A DNA stretch of 64,000 bases from CAWDYA01 sp963806495 (GTDB lineage: Bacteria > Acidobacteriota > Polarisedimenticolia > JACPZX01 > DASXTC01): contig CAWDYA010000002.1 of the NCBI GenBank assembly GCA_963806495.1, positions 1 through 64,000 on the forward strand. Reading direction: 5' to 3'. Each line of letters begins with the position of its first letter. Position 1 is the first letter of the stretch. This document shows positions 44,824-53,495 of the stretch, piece after piece. The notes beneath the pieces are model-generated. The model had not been told where the DNA came from. It worked only from the letters and a program-made list of their open reading frames with translations, and ran no database searches. Both the position numbers and the translations under genes were made by a program.

Positions 44824-46418
44824 GCGAAGTCCCGGAAACGCCAGGGTCGGCGCCCCCGCACAAACCGCCTGAGGCGACGTACGTCCTGCGCGCGCCCAAG
44901 TCGGGCATGGGGGTCATGGATCCCCGGTCCGCCCTGCTTCTCTGGGGAGTCGGCAGCATCCTGCTCGGGCTCCTGATCATGTGGCTGCTCGTGCGCGGCG
45001 AGTTCCGCATGCTCATGCTCGTGGTTCTCGGGTTTCTCGGACTCGTGTCGCTTGCGCCGCGCCGCGGCGTCTTCATCCTCACCGCGTTTCTCCCGTTCAT
45101 GTATCTCGTGCGGCGATTGGTGCTCGAGTATCAGGACTTCTCGCAGCGCGATCCGATCCTGCTGTTTCCGGCCGCGACGACCGCCGCCATCGCGGTCGGT
45201 GTCATGGTCTTCTACGGCCCGACGCTGCTGCACTACATCCAGCGAAGCGGCGTGTTGCGTGCGGCGACGCTGCTCATGGGGGTTTTCATCCTGCAGGTGT
45301 TCAACCCCCTGCAGGGGAACATACTGGTGGGTGTCGCTGGCGCGCTCTATTTCATCATCCCGCTCCTGTGGGTCTACTTCGGCCTGGTGATAGACCGTGA
45401 AGACATGCCACGCCTGCTCACCATGGTCCTGGTGATCGGCGTAATCACGGCCGTGTACGGCCTCTACCAGCACTACTTCGGGTTGAGCGAGGTAGAGATA
45501 TACGAGATGCGCTCGAAGAACTTCCTGAAGGCCTTTGGTGACGTGAGGGAAGCCAGGGTCATGTCGACCTTCTCGGGGCTCGTGGATTTCGCGCGCTACC
45601 TCTCGATCACCGGGTTCCTCGCGTTCGCGTGGTTTTGGCGCAGGAGGAACAATCCATCCTACCTGCTCCTTCTGATACTGATGCTCTGGGCGATGCTGTT
45701 CACTGCTTCGCGCAGCGCTCTTCTGACGCTGGTCTTCAGCATTGTCATGATGCTGGTACTCAGGGGAGCGAGCATGCGGCAGATCATCGCCCGCGGTGTC
45801 GTGGTGTCGCTGCTCGTCGTGGCGATGTACGCATATTTCTATAGAAACGACCCGCGGAGGGTCTACAACCAGCAGTTTTCCTCGAACCCCTTCGTCGTGC
45901 ACACGCTGTCCGGGGTGACCCATCCGACGGAGGAATCATCGTTCCGGACACGCCTCAGGATATGGGTGGGCATCACGCGCGCCGCCCTCTTCGATTTCCC
46001 GCTGGGGCCGATCGGCCACGGACTGGGCTCGACCACGACTGCTGCCTCCAAGTTCGAGGGTGGGCAGGGTTTCGAGGCAGACTCATTCTACTTCGAGATC
46101 ATCTATGGCAGCGGCATCCTCGCGGGCATCCTCTTCACGATCCTGGCGGTGCTTCTGTTCAGGGATCTACTCCAGCTTTGCCTCACGAGAGCGGATCGAT
46201 TCATCTACCAGATCTGCTTCGGTTTGCTCTGCGGAATCGCTCTGAGCAGCGTGTTCGGGGTCGCCCCTCGCGACACCGTTTCCGGGCCGCTGTGCTGGCT
46301 CATCATCGGGTGGATCGTACGTGAAACCGTGGACGAACGGGAAGGTGTCGCCACGGTGGCCTCGGAGAGAGAGGCTGCTCCGGCCGGGAGGATCAGCGCT
46401 CCGGCAGGCGCATCATGA
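44820..46418 (+). CDS. O-antigen ligase/polymerase-like membrane protein (Wzy/WaaL superfamily)
   Basis: Inner-membrane protein of 532 residues with about 11-12 predicted membrane segments (for example LLLWGVGSILLGLLIMWLLV and YFIIPLLWVYFGLVI). The large extracytoplasmic loop near residues 340-430 has RTRLRIWVGITRAALFDFPL and PIGHGLGSTTTAA, matching the Wzy_C pattern of polymerases and ligases. In this cluster it most likely polymerises lipid-linked repeat units in the periplasm. A cytoplasmic Gly/Ala-rich tail ends the protein. Its 3' end overlaps the convergent FkbM gene by 26 bp. Confidence 0.85.
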   Translation: MSEVPETPGSAPPHKPPEATYVLRAPKSGMGVMDPRSALLLWGVGSILLGLLIMWLLVRGEFRMLMLVVLGFLGLVSLAPRRGVFILTAFLPFMYLVRRLVLEYQDFSQRDPILLFPAATTAAIAVGVMVFYGPTLLHYIQRSGVLRAATLLMGVFILQVFNPLQGNILVGVAGALYFIIPLLWVYFGLVIDREDMPRLLTMVLVIGVITAVYGLYQHYFGLSEVEIYEMRSKNFLKAFGDVREARVMSTFSGLVDFARYLSITGFLAFAWFWRRRNNPSYLLLLILMLWAMLFTASRSALLTLVFSIVMMLVLRGASMRQIIARGVVVSLLVVAMYAYFYRNDPRRVYNQQFSSNPFVVHTLSGVTHPTEESSFRTRLRIWVGITRAALFDFPLGPIGHGLGSTTTAASKFEGGQGFEADSFYFEIIYGSGILAGILFTILAVLLFRDLLQLCLTRADRFIYQICFGLLCGIALSSVFGVAPRDTVSGPLCWLIIGWIVRETVDEREGVATVASEREAAPAGRISAPAGAS

Positions 46419-47235
46419 AGTTGAATCGGTTGTGGTTGACGATCCGGTAGCCGCGATCGAACAGCAGCTCGATCGGGCTTCCGCCCACTCGCTCGATCCT
46501 GTCACCGAGAGCCTCGACGACTACCGCGGATGGAAAAAGCCCGGCCGGAGCGTTCTCGAGGAAGCTGCGCAGCACGGGGTACTCGGCTCCCTCCACGTCG
46601 ATCTTGAGCGCGCTGACGCGCTCGACCCGGTGCTCGCGAAGCGCCTGCAGCAGGGTCACACAGGGAACCTCGACCCGACTCTCCGCGAGTGCGTTGGGCG
46701 CCGACGACGCCAGCAGGCTGCTGGCTCCCCGGTTGCGACCCTGATCCAGGTGGAGCACCCGGCGCTCCTCCGTGTCGGAGAGGGCATAGGGGCAGACGGT
46801 GATGTTCTCGAACCCGTTGGCGGCGATGTTGCGGCGCAGCTTCTCAAGGCTGTAAGTGTCCGGCTCGAAGGAGAGGATCCGGGTCTGGGGCCGGCGGGAG
46901 GCCACGAACAGGCTGTAGAAGCCCTGGTTGGCGCCGATGTCGAGAAAGTGTCCCCCGTCCTCGCAGGCGCCGACGATGAACTCGAGCTCGTCGCGATCAT
47001 AGGTTCCCAAAGCATATTCGAAGTCGAGGAGCTGTCTGAGATCCAGGTGCAGATAGAACCCGTGGACATCGGTGACGATGTGCCTCCACCATGGTGGAGA
47101 CAGCGGCACCAAGATGCGCCAGATCATGCCGTGCCCCTTGGGCAGCCGCGCCACACCGCGGAGGAACCGTGCGACGCGGTTGCCGCTCCTCACAGCTTTC
47201 GATGACGGTGCCCCGGGTGCCTGATCGGTGGACAT
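46393..47235 (-). CDS. FkbM family methyltransferase
   Basis: SAM-dependent methyltransferase of 280 residues, probably O-methylating a sugar of the exopolysaccharide. Motif I is GGHFLDIGANQGFYSLFVAS, then ILSFEPDTYSLEKLRRNIAA, and the FkbM acidic motif VSALKIDVEGAEYPVLRSFL with PSAVVVEAL after it. ATG 47235 was chosen as the first start inside the conserved region's reach (MSTDQAPGAP). It opens a minus-strand block inserted in the otherwise plus-strand cluster. Confidence 0.9.
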   Translation of the reverse strand: MSTDQAPGAPSSKAVRSGNRVARFLRGVARLPKGHGMIWRILVPLSPPWWRHIVTDVHGFYLHLDLRQLLDFEYALGTYDRDELEFIVGACEDGGHFLDIGANQGFYSLFVASRRPQTRILSFEPDTYSLEKLRRNIAANGFENITVCPYALSDTEERRVLHLDQGRNRGASSLLASSAPNALAESRVEVPCVTLLQALREHRVERVSALKIDVEGAEYPVLRSFLENAPAGLFPSAVVVEALGDRIERVGGSPIELLFDRGYRIVNHNRFNFMMRLPER

Positions 47236-47301
47236 TCCGGCAGTGTACACGAGGGAGCCCCTTCGCGTGTTCCCCGGATCGGAGGGTGTCGACACGGAGA
47301 T

Positions 47302-48768
47302 CTACCGCGACCGCAGGACGGATCGCACCGACGCCGTTACTTCGGAGCCGGTGAGCCTGTCCGCGACGAATACGAAGATCGAATAGGCCGCGGCGCCGGC
47401 GGGCACCATCATGGCCAGGAGCAAGACGGGCCGCGCCACGGGCAGCGCCTGACGGATCAGCGAGACCACGCCGAGGATGCCGAGCGAAGCCGCCGCGGGT
47501 ATCCAGAACGCGCGTCCCTGGACGCTCCATGCCGCGCCGATCTGCCGGCCCAGCGTGTGCAGAAGATACAGGGTCGAGACGAGCGCCGATGCCGTCATCG
47601 CGGCCGCGGCGCCGGTGATCCCGTAGCCCAGCACAGCCGGGATGAGTGCCGCCGCGATCAGCAGCACCCGGACGAACGACGCGCGCGCTGCCAGATCGGG
47701 CCGCCCCAGTCCGCTTCCCACAGTGCCGGCCGTCTGCTCGATCGCGGTCGCGAGCCCGAGCAGGCAGAGGATCTGGAAGGCGGGGATCATCGGCTGCCAG
47801 CGCGCGCCGAAGACGGTCGGCACCATCTCCGGCGCGACGGCCGCCATTCCGGCCGCCACCGGAAAGCAGAGCAGACACAACAGCCCCAGCAGCCGGATGA
47901 ACGCATCGCGCGCGCGATCCGGCTCATCCTGCAGACGGGAGAAGGCGGGGAACACCACCTTGAGCGCAAGGATCTGAAGTGCCATCGCGGGCATCGTCGC
48001 GAGCCGGGCGGCGAAGGTGTAGAGGCCGAGGCTGGTCGTGTCGGCAAGACGGGCGATCGACGCTCTGTCGCTCTGCTGGATGACGAAGGTGAGCGCCTCG
48101 TACCGGAAGACGTGCTTACCGAAGGCATACAGGCGACGCGCCCGGGCGAGATCGAATCGCGGCCGTACGAGGACGGGGGCGACGACCCACGTCATGAGGA
48201 TAAGGACCGAAGCCCCGACAAGATACCCTACCACCATCGCCCACACCGAACGCCACTGGAAGGCCAGAAACGCGGTCACGCACAGGTCCACGAAGCTGCC
48301 GATCAGGCTTGGCAGTGCGTAGCGCTTCATGTCCATGTTCCGCTCCAGCAGATACCAGGCGGGGCTGGAGAGCCCGATCAGGATGAAGCGGAGTGACACG
48401 ACCCGGATGATCGACGTAACCTGCGGCGTATAGAAGAAGTGCGCGACGAACGGAGCCGCCAGGCTGACGATGGCCGCCATGAGCAGGCCCCGTGCTACCG
48501 CCACGATCCAGAGTGTCTCCAGGTACGGCTCCGGTTTGTCGTTGATCTGGATGATCGCACGGTTGAACCCGGTCTGTGAGAGCACCTCCGCGGCGGACAT
48601 CGCGATGAACGCGAGTCCCATGAGCCCGAACTCGCGCGGATCGAGGAGACGGGCCAGGATGAGCGTTCGCATGAAGACGAACAGATGACCCAGCCCGACG
48701 ATGATCGCCAGGCGGGTGCCTGCGTGCAAGGTCAGCCGTGTGAGGCCCTGACGACCGGTGTCAGCCAT
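47302..48768 (-). CDS. Wzx-like lipopolysaccharide/polysaccharide flippase (MOP superfamily)
   Basis: Inner-membrane flippase of 488 residues with about 12-14 membrane segments. The N-terminal pattern RTLILARLLDPREFGLMGLA and the later LQDEPDRARDAFIRLLGLLC are typical of the MOP polysaccharide exporters. It would move undecaprenyl-linked repeat units across the inner membrane for polymerisation. It lies 66 nt upstream of FkbM on the same strand. Confidence 0.9.
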   Translation of the reverse strand: MADTGRQGLTRLTLHAGTRLAIIVGLGHLFVFMRTLILARLLDPREFGLMGLAFIAMSAAEVLSQTGFNRAIIQINDKPEPYLETLWIVAVARGLLMAAIVSLAAPFVAHFFYTPQVTSIIRVVSLRFILIGLSSPAWYLLERNMDMKRYALPSLIGSFVDLCVTAFLAFQWRSVWAMVVGYLVGASVLILMTWVVAPVLVRPRFDLARARRLYAFGKHVFRYEALTFVIQQSDRASIARLADTTSLGLYTFAARLATMPAMALQILALKVVFPAFSRLQDEPDRARDAFIRLLGLLCLLCFPVAAGMAAVAPEMVPTVFGARWQPMIPAFQILCLLGLATAIEQTAGTVGSGLGRPDLAARASFVRVLLIAAALIPAVLGYGITGAAAAMTASALVSTLYLLHTLGRQIGAAWSVQGRAFWIPAAASLGILGVVSLIRQALPVARPVLLLAMMVPAGAAAYSIFVFVADRLTGSEVTASVRSVLRSR

Positions 48769-48781
48769 CCCGTCTCAGCTT

Positions 48782-49951
48782 CTACTCGAGGTTCGTGGAA
48801 TGGTTCCGGGCGGATTGCTCCGCCCGCTGGATGGCCGCCTGCAGCTTCAGGGCGACGAACCGGTTGCCTTTGGGGGACATGTGTCCGGAATAGAGGGACG
48901 CGTATTCCTTCTCGTCGGCGGACTTCAACGCCGACAATGACGGAAGAAGGTCGACGACGTGGATGACCGAGGGGTCCGCACACCGGAGAGCCTTCCGGGT
49001 GACGGCGACCGTTTCGTCGGTTTCCCACCGGCCGTATTGTGCGAGGAGATACACCTGCAGGTCGGATGTCCGGGCCATGTGCCCCAGTTCGTCGATGATC
49101 AGGCAGGCTACTTCGTCCCCCTTGTCGTGCGCCTTTTTGTCGCGTTCGTCCCAGATTCCGCGCAGGTACCAGCCGCGGAACCGGTGGTTCATCAGGATCG
49201 TGTGGGCCAGCAGACTGTAGCCGAGCAGACGTTGGAGGCCGGCGGGTCCCGCGTCGGCGCGCGAGATCCTCGGCACAGGGACGTTTCTCAGCTTCAGGGT
49301 GCCATCGGAGACGTCGAAGTAGGGCTTGCCCACGCCGGTCCTGACGGATAGGGTTGCCCGCCGCACGTCATCCGAGATGAAGCTGAAAATCAGGATGTGC
49401 GGGTGGAATCTCTCGATGAGTTCGCGGGCGCGGAGATACGCCTGGTCCACACCGTAGTTGAAGACACCGCCGTTGATCACGCGCTGCCCAAGCAGCGATT
49501 CGAGGATCGCCGGCCAGGTGTCGCCGTCGGAGACGCCGTCGCCGTAGGTGAACGAGTCTCCCACGGCGAGCAACGGTTCCCCCTGGTCGGGGACATCGAC
49601 CTCGCGGCCGTTGGAACGGGTCCCGTCGTCGCGGATCGTCACCTGCGTGTTCCAGAAGGTATGGGCGCTGCTGCTGCCAGGCCTGGGGACCCAGCCGAGA
49701 CGGCTGTCGTACACGGCGGGCGTCGCGCCGCTGAACAGATCCCGGAAGCGGTCGCGGTTGTTCTGCAGATCCAGACGACCATTGAGGATGCGGAGTCCCG
49801 CCTCGGCGAGGAGAATCGCGAAACCGGAACTGACGACCAGCAGGAGGATGTTCAGCCAGCGACCACGGGACGTCACCACCGCCCTCGCACTGCAGGGGCC
49901 CTGGGAGTGACCAGCCGGCACGACGGCCGCCGAGCCGCTGTGCGTTGCCAT
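48782..49951 (-). CDS. SGNH/GDSL-family hydrolase or acyltransferase, membrane-anchored
   Basis: Protein of 389 residues with one N-terminal membrane segment (WLNILLLVVSSGFAILLAEA) and an extracytoplasmic SGNH domain. Block I is LLAVGDSFTYGDGVSDGDTW (catalytic Ser). VINGGVFNYGVDQAYLRARE supplies block II Gly. The C-terminal SGHMSPKGNRFVA provides His, though the usual D-x-x-H reads G-H. Such proteins often add or remove acetyl groups on exported polysaccharides, as in AlgX-like enzymes. ATG 49951 was chosen; GTG starts nearer the membrane segment are possible. It starts 13 nt before the flippase, so they are co-transcribed. Confidence 0.82.
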   Translation of the reverse strand: MATHSGSAAVVPAGHSQGPCSARAVVTSRGRWLNILLLVVSSGFAILLAEAGLRILNGRLDLQNNRDRFRDLFSGATPAVYDSRLGWVPRPGSSSAHTFWNTQVTIRDDGTRSNGREVDVPDQGEPLLAVGDSFTYGDGVSDGDTWPAILESLLGQRVINGGVFNYGVDQAYLRARELIERFHPHILIFSFISDDVRRATLSVRTGVGKPYFDVSDGTLKLRNVPVPRISRADAGPAGLQRLLGYSLLAHTILMNHRFRGWYLRGIWDERDKKAHDKGDEVACLIIDELGHMARTSDLQVYLLAQYGRWETDETVAVTRKALRCADPSVIHVVDLLPSLSALKSADEKEYASLYSGHMSPKGNRFVALKLQAAIQRAEQSARNHSTNLE

Positions 49952-50003
49952 GGGGCGAGGATCATGAACGCCGATTCTAGGTTCGCCCCGTCGGGTTGTC
50001 AAG

Positions 50004-50963
50004 TTACCGTGCCGCGCGAACGCCTGTGGGCCGGCGACTTTCAGCCGGCGCCCCCCGCGCGGCCGTCAGGCCCCGGACCTTGCCCCGCAGCGACGGAAGC
50101 AGGATGCGGATGGCCCTCACCGGATTGCCGCGCGCGAGAAGCACCGCCCTGGCGAAGCCGGGTGCTGTCTGATCGCCGACGATGAACGCGTAGAGGAGAT
50201 AGACCAGCATCCGCAGCGGGGAGAAAGCACCGCGCCGCACCAGGACGTGATTGTAGCCGTTGTTGGCAAGCCGTTCGGGCGACAGCCCCAGCCGGTCCGT
50301 GCCAAAACTCCGTGCGCCGAGGTAGTGGTTGACCCGGATCTCGGGGTCAAACATGATCTTCTTCCCGCGCGCCTTGATCCCGAGGCAGATCCCGATCTCG
50401 TATTGATAGGCGTCGCCGCGGAGACGCTCGTCCGCGCGCAGGCAGCACGCGGATCGGAACGACATGTTGCATCCTTTGAGATGGTCGACCTCTCGGTATC
50501 CCGACGAGTCCTGAGAGTGATTGCCGATGCTGCGGCCGAACCACTGGATCTTTCCCACGATGTCGACCGGGTGTGTCGGAGCGCGCACACCGCCGATGTG
50601 GACGTAATCGCGCCCACCCACCCCACCGACATCGGGATCCTCCAGGAACCGCGCCTCGATGCGGGCGAGCCAGTCGGGAAACGGCTGGGCGTCGTCGTCC
50701 GTGATGCAGATGATGTCGCCCGTCGCGGCGTCCATCCCCGTGTTCACTGCAGGAAGCGGGCCCGGACTGGAGACGAGGGCCGCCCGGAGCGGAAGATCGA
50801 TCCCGGCGGCGAGCCCGGCGAAGACGTCACGAGACTCCCGGTCGGTGTCGCGCAGCACGACGACCACCTCGTCCGGCCGTCGTGTCTGTGCCTGGAGCGC
50901 GGCGATGCATTGCCTGAGAAGCTCAGGCCGCCGATAGCTGGTCACCACCACCGAAAGCGTCAA
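50004..50963 (-). CDS. Glycosyltransferase family 2 (GT-A)
   Basis: Sugar transferase of about 319 residues. The GT2 core is LSVVVTSYRRPELLRQCIAA, PDEVVVVLRDTDRES, the metal/nucleotide motif DIICITDDDAQPFPDWLARI and GGVGGRDYVHIGG. HLKGCNMSFRSACCLRADER is the acceptor-side segment. No ATG lies near the domain start. TTG 50963 is proposed, with GGGGGA about 10 nt upstream, but it is uncertain; longer in-frame starts are far away and would cross the divergent promoter region. Confidence 0.87.
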   Translation of the reverse strand: MTLSVVVTSYRRPELLRQCIAALQAQTRRPDEVVVVLRDTDRESRDVFAGLAAGIDLPLRAALVSSPGPLPAVNTGMDAATGDIICITDDDAQPFPDWLARIEARFLEDPDVGGVGGRDYVHIGGVRAPTHPVDIVGKIQWFGRSIGNHSQDSSGYREVDHLKGCNMSFRSACCLRADERLRGDAYQYEIGICLGIKARGKKIMFDPEIRVNHYLGARSFGTDRLGLSPERLANNGYNHVLVRRGAFSPLRMLVYLLYAFIVGDQTAPGFARAVLLARGNPVRAIRILLPSLRGKVRGLTAARGAPAESRRPTGVRAAR

Positions 50964-51100
50964 GACCGTCTTCCCCCAGGGCGTCCGTCCCGCCGGTGAG
51001 CCGCCAATATACCGGCCGCTCCGCCCCCTGACCAGCCAGAGCCCGGATGCGATGGGGTGGCGGATGTGCTGTCGGACGCGCTGTTGGCGGCATGCCAGCC

Positions 51101-51106
51101 TATAAT
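51101..51106 (+). promoter_or_regulatory. Possible -10 element upstream of the YdcF-like gene
   Basis: An exact TATAAT lies 53 nt before the ATG. No good -35 is found at normal spacing (the nearest, TTGGCG, has an 11-nt spacer), so this is only a partial promoter. Confidence 0.3.
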
Positions 51107-51159
51107 GGCACCCGGCCTGACCGGTGTGGCTTTTAAGGCTGAGGGAGAAGGGGCGTGTA

Positions 51160-51762
51160 ATGGATAGGAAACGGACCTGGGCGGGAGCGATCGTCGGTGG
51201 ACTGCTGCTCGTCGCGCTCGCGGGAGGCGCCTGGGTCGTCAACTCCGGGATGGCGTGGCTTTCGACGGGAGAGGCTCCCACGAGGTCGGATCTCATGGTC
51301 GTGCTGGCGGGCGGCTCGGGAGAAAGGTTCGCCACGGCGCTGGATCTCTGGCGGGCTCGCTTTTCCCGTCGGATCCTGGTGACCGACGGGGGAGGCTATC
51401 CCGACGAGGCGTTCGGCCGCCTTCGCAAAGGAGGGGTGCCGGAACGGGCCCTGGTGGCGCCCCACCGGCCGTCGGATTCCACGTACGGTGACGCCCTGGC
51501 TATCCGGCAGGCCATCCGCGAAGGCAATTACTCGTCGATTCTCGTGGTGACCTCGCCATATCACTGCCGCCGGACGGAACTGATCCTCAGGCGCGTCCTG
51601 GCTGGGATACCGGTCCGGGTGACCGTGACAGCTTCGGTATCGCTCTACATGAACCCCGAGAGGTGGTGGAGCAGCCGTCAGGGATGGATCACGGTCGGAC
51701 CGGAGTTCCCTAAGCTGATCTGGGCCTGGCTGACGGTTCCGGTGGGGTCGGAAGTCGGCTGA
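51160..51762 (+). CDS. YdcF/ElyC-like DUF218 protein
   Basis: Protein of 200 residues with one N-terminal membrane segment (AIVGGLLLVALAGGAWVVN). The DUF218 domain has DLMVVLAGGSGERFATALDL, RRILVTDGGG, SDSTYGDALAIRQAIRE and SSILVVTSPYHCRRTELILR. Related proteins act in envelope or polysaccharide assembly in other bacteria, but the chemistry is unclear. It lies between the GT2 gene and the WecA-like gene, consistent with the cluster. Confidence 0.88.
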   Translation: MDRKRTWAGAIVGGLLLVALAGGAWVVNSGMAWLSTGEAPTRSDLMVVLAGGSGERFATALDLWRARFSRRILVTDGGGYPDEAFGRLRKGGVPERALVAPHRPSDSTYGDALAIRQAIREGNYSSILVVTSPYHCRRTELILRRVLAGIPVRVTVTASVSLYMNPERWWSSRQGWITVGPEFPKLIWAWLTVPVGSEVG

Positions 51763-51790
51763 AGCGGCCTCGTTAACCAATCGGAAATAA

Positions 51791-51819
51791 TTGACCTGAC
51801 AGGGGTTTCGCCGTATATA
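51791..51819 (+). promoter_or_regulatory. Promoter of the WecA-like gene
   Basis: TTGACC (51791-51796), 17-nt spacer, TATATA (51814-51819), about 50 nt before ATG 51869. Both hexamers match 5 of 6 consensus positions. Confidence 0.65.
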
Positions 51820-51868
51820 AGGTCGACCGAAGCTCCGAAATGACATCTGATACGGGACCCGTGCACTC

Positions 51869-53407
51869 ATGCTGAGCTACGCGGCGCTGTTCTTCGCATC
51901 CGCGCTCCTTTCCTATCTTTTCGCCTGGCCGGTGCGTGCCCTCGCGCTCCGTTTCGATATCGTGGACCGGCCGGACAAACGGAAGATGCACGAGATCCCG
52001 ATTCCGCTGATGGGTGGGCTGGCGATCGCGGCGTCCTTCTTCGTGGTCACCCTTGCGGCGGCGATGCTCCGTCCCGACCTGGTGGCCCATTCGTCAGGCC
52101 CGTTCCTCGGGCTGGCGGCGGGCGGAGCCATCATCCTTGCGCTCGGGGTGTATGACGACACCTGGGGGCTCAGCGCGCCTGTCAAGTTCGCGGTTCAGGT
52201 GCTGGCCGCGATGGTGGTGATCGCGCTGGGCGGCGGTGTGCGCGCCTTCACCAATCCCCTCGGCAGTTCCTGGGAGTTGGGGTGGCTGGGGATCCCGATC
52301 GGGATTCTATGGATCGTGGGTGTCACCAACGCGGTGAACCTCATCGACGGTCTGGACGGACTCGCGGTCGGCATCGGCGGTATCGCCGCTCTGGGGCTGT
52401 TCGCGGTGGCCGTTCAGGGAAACGTCGTCGTGGCGGGTGCGATGCTCGCTCTCGCAGGCGCATGCCTCGGGTTCCTGCGTCACAATTTCTATCCGGCGAA
52501 GATGTTTCTGGGTGACACCGGGAGCATGTTCATCGGATTCACTCTTGCTGTCGTCGGTATCTACGGCTCGCTCAAGGCCACCGCCGCCACGGTTCTCTTC
52601 CTGCCGATCATCGTTCTGGGGGTGCCGCTCTTCGACACCTTGTTCGCCGTACTCCGGCGCGCGAAGCGCCGCGCAAACCCCTTCAAGGCGGATCGCGAGC
52701 ACATCCATCACAGGTTGGTGCGGATCGGGCTGCACCACCGCGACGTGGTGCTGGTGCTGTACTTCGTCTGCGCCTATCTTTCGCTCACGGCGTACAGCAT
52801 CGCGCAGTTTCCGTATCAGACCGCATTTCTTTTCCTCGTGCTGCTGACCATGGGTGGCGTGATCGGACTGCGGACCCTGCAGTTCCTAGAGGAACGGCTG
52901 GAGGCGGGCGCAGCCGTAGGGCCGGCGCCGGAGTCGTCCCCCAGGCGGCGCGACAGCTTTCCCGGCAGGAGCCGCGGCCATCACCGGCAGGGAGCCGGGC
53001 GGAGCAGGGATTTCATCTCGCTCGTCTGTGAGATTGCCGGGTTCCGAAAGGACTTCGGCGAGCCGGCGGAGCTCAGGTCGATGTGTCTCGACATCGCGGC
53101 GATGATCTCGCGGCGGGTCCGCGTTCTCGGCGTCCGGGCGGAGCCGTCGTCGCCCGGGCAGGCAATCCTGATCGTGCGATGCGAGCCGCTGAAGGAATCG
53201 ATGGTGGCGCTGGTCAAGGACGGGATCGCGTGGTATCTCGAGGAGCACCGCGAGAGGCTCTCGGTGGAGCCTGAGTTCCCACGGATCCAGTGGATCGCCG
53301 CAGGGGATGCCGGGTCGCAGACGGGGGGGCGCGGGCGGAAGGACGCCGGTGACGGGGAACCACGGCACATCCCCCTGAAAGGGCCTGCGGGCGCGGTGAG
53401 TTCCTGA
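51869..53407 (+). CDS. WecA/TagO-like undecaprenyl-phosphate sugar-1-phosphate transferase with extra C-terminal domain
   Basis: Membrane enzyme of 512 residues that transfers a sugar-1-phosphate to undecaprenyl phosphate, starting repeat-unit synthesis. MraY-family motifs: RPDKRKMHEIPIPLMGG (34-50), YDDTWGL (95-101, catalytic Asp pair), NAVNLIDGLDGLA, FLGDTGSMFIGF and ADREHIHHRL (nucleotide-side His motif). About 10 membrane segments end near residue 340. The following 170 residues are soluble, beginning with a basic linker (PRRRDSFPGRSRGHHRQG). They contain an alpha/beta unit (QAILIVRCEPLKESMVALVK) not found in ordinary WecA, which is about 350 residues. Confidence 0.92.
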   Translation: MLSYAALFFASALLSYLFAWPVRALALRFDIVDRPDKRKMHEIPIPLMGGLAIAASFFVVTLAAAMLRPDLVAHSSGPFLGLAAGGAIILALGVYDDTWGLSAPVKFAVQVLAAMVVIALGGGVRAFTNPLGSSWELGWLGIPIGILWIVGVTNAVNLIDGLDGLAVGIGGIAALGLFAVAVQGNVVVAGAMLALAGACLGFLRHNFYPAKMFLGDTGSMFIGFTLAVVGIYGSLKATAATVLFLPIIVLGVPLFDTLFAVLRRAKRRANPFKADREHIHHRLVRIGLHHRDVVLVLYFVCAYLSLTAYSIAQFPYQTAFLFLVLLTMGGVIGLRTLQFLEERLEAGAAVGPAPESSPRRRDSFPGRSRGHHRQGAGRSRDFISLVCEIAGFRKDFGEPAELRSMCLDIAAMISRRVRVLGVRAEPSSPGQAILIVRCEPLKESMVALVKDGIAWYLEEHRERLSVEPEFPRIQWIAAGDAGSQTGGRGRKDAGDGEPRHIPLKGPAGAVSS

Positions 53408-53432
53408 AAGGTCGCGCCAGATGGGGCGTTTG

Positions 53433-53461
53433 TTGCCAAGGTGGGTGTCCGGTGGTAGATT
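53433..53461 (+). promoter_or_regulatory. Promoter of the Wzc-like kinase gene
   Basis: TTGCCA (53433-53438), 17-nt spacer, TAGATT (53456-53461), 34 nt before ATG 53496 in the 88-nt gap after the WecA-like gene. Confidence 0.5.
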
Positions 53462-53495
53462 TAGCGCCTGCGAATGACATGAACCGGGAAGGGAC

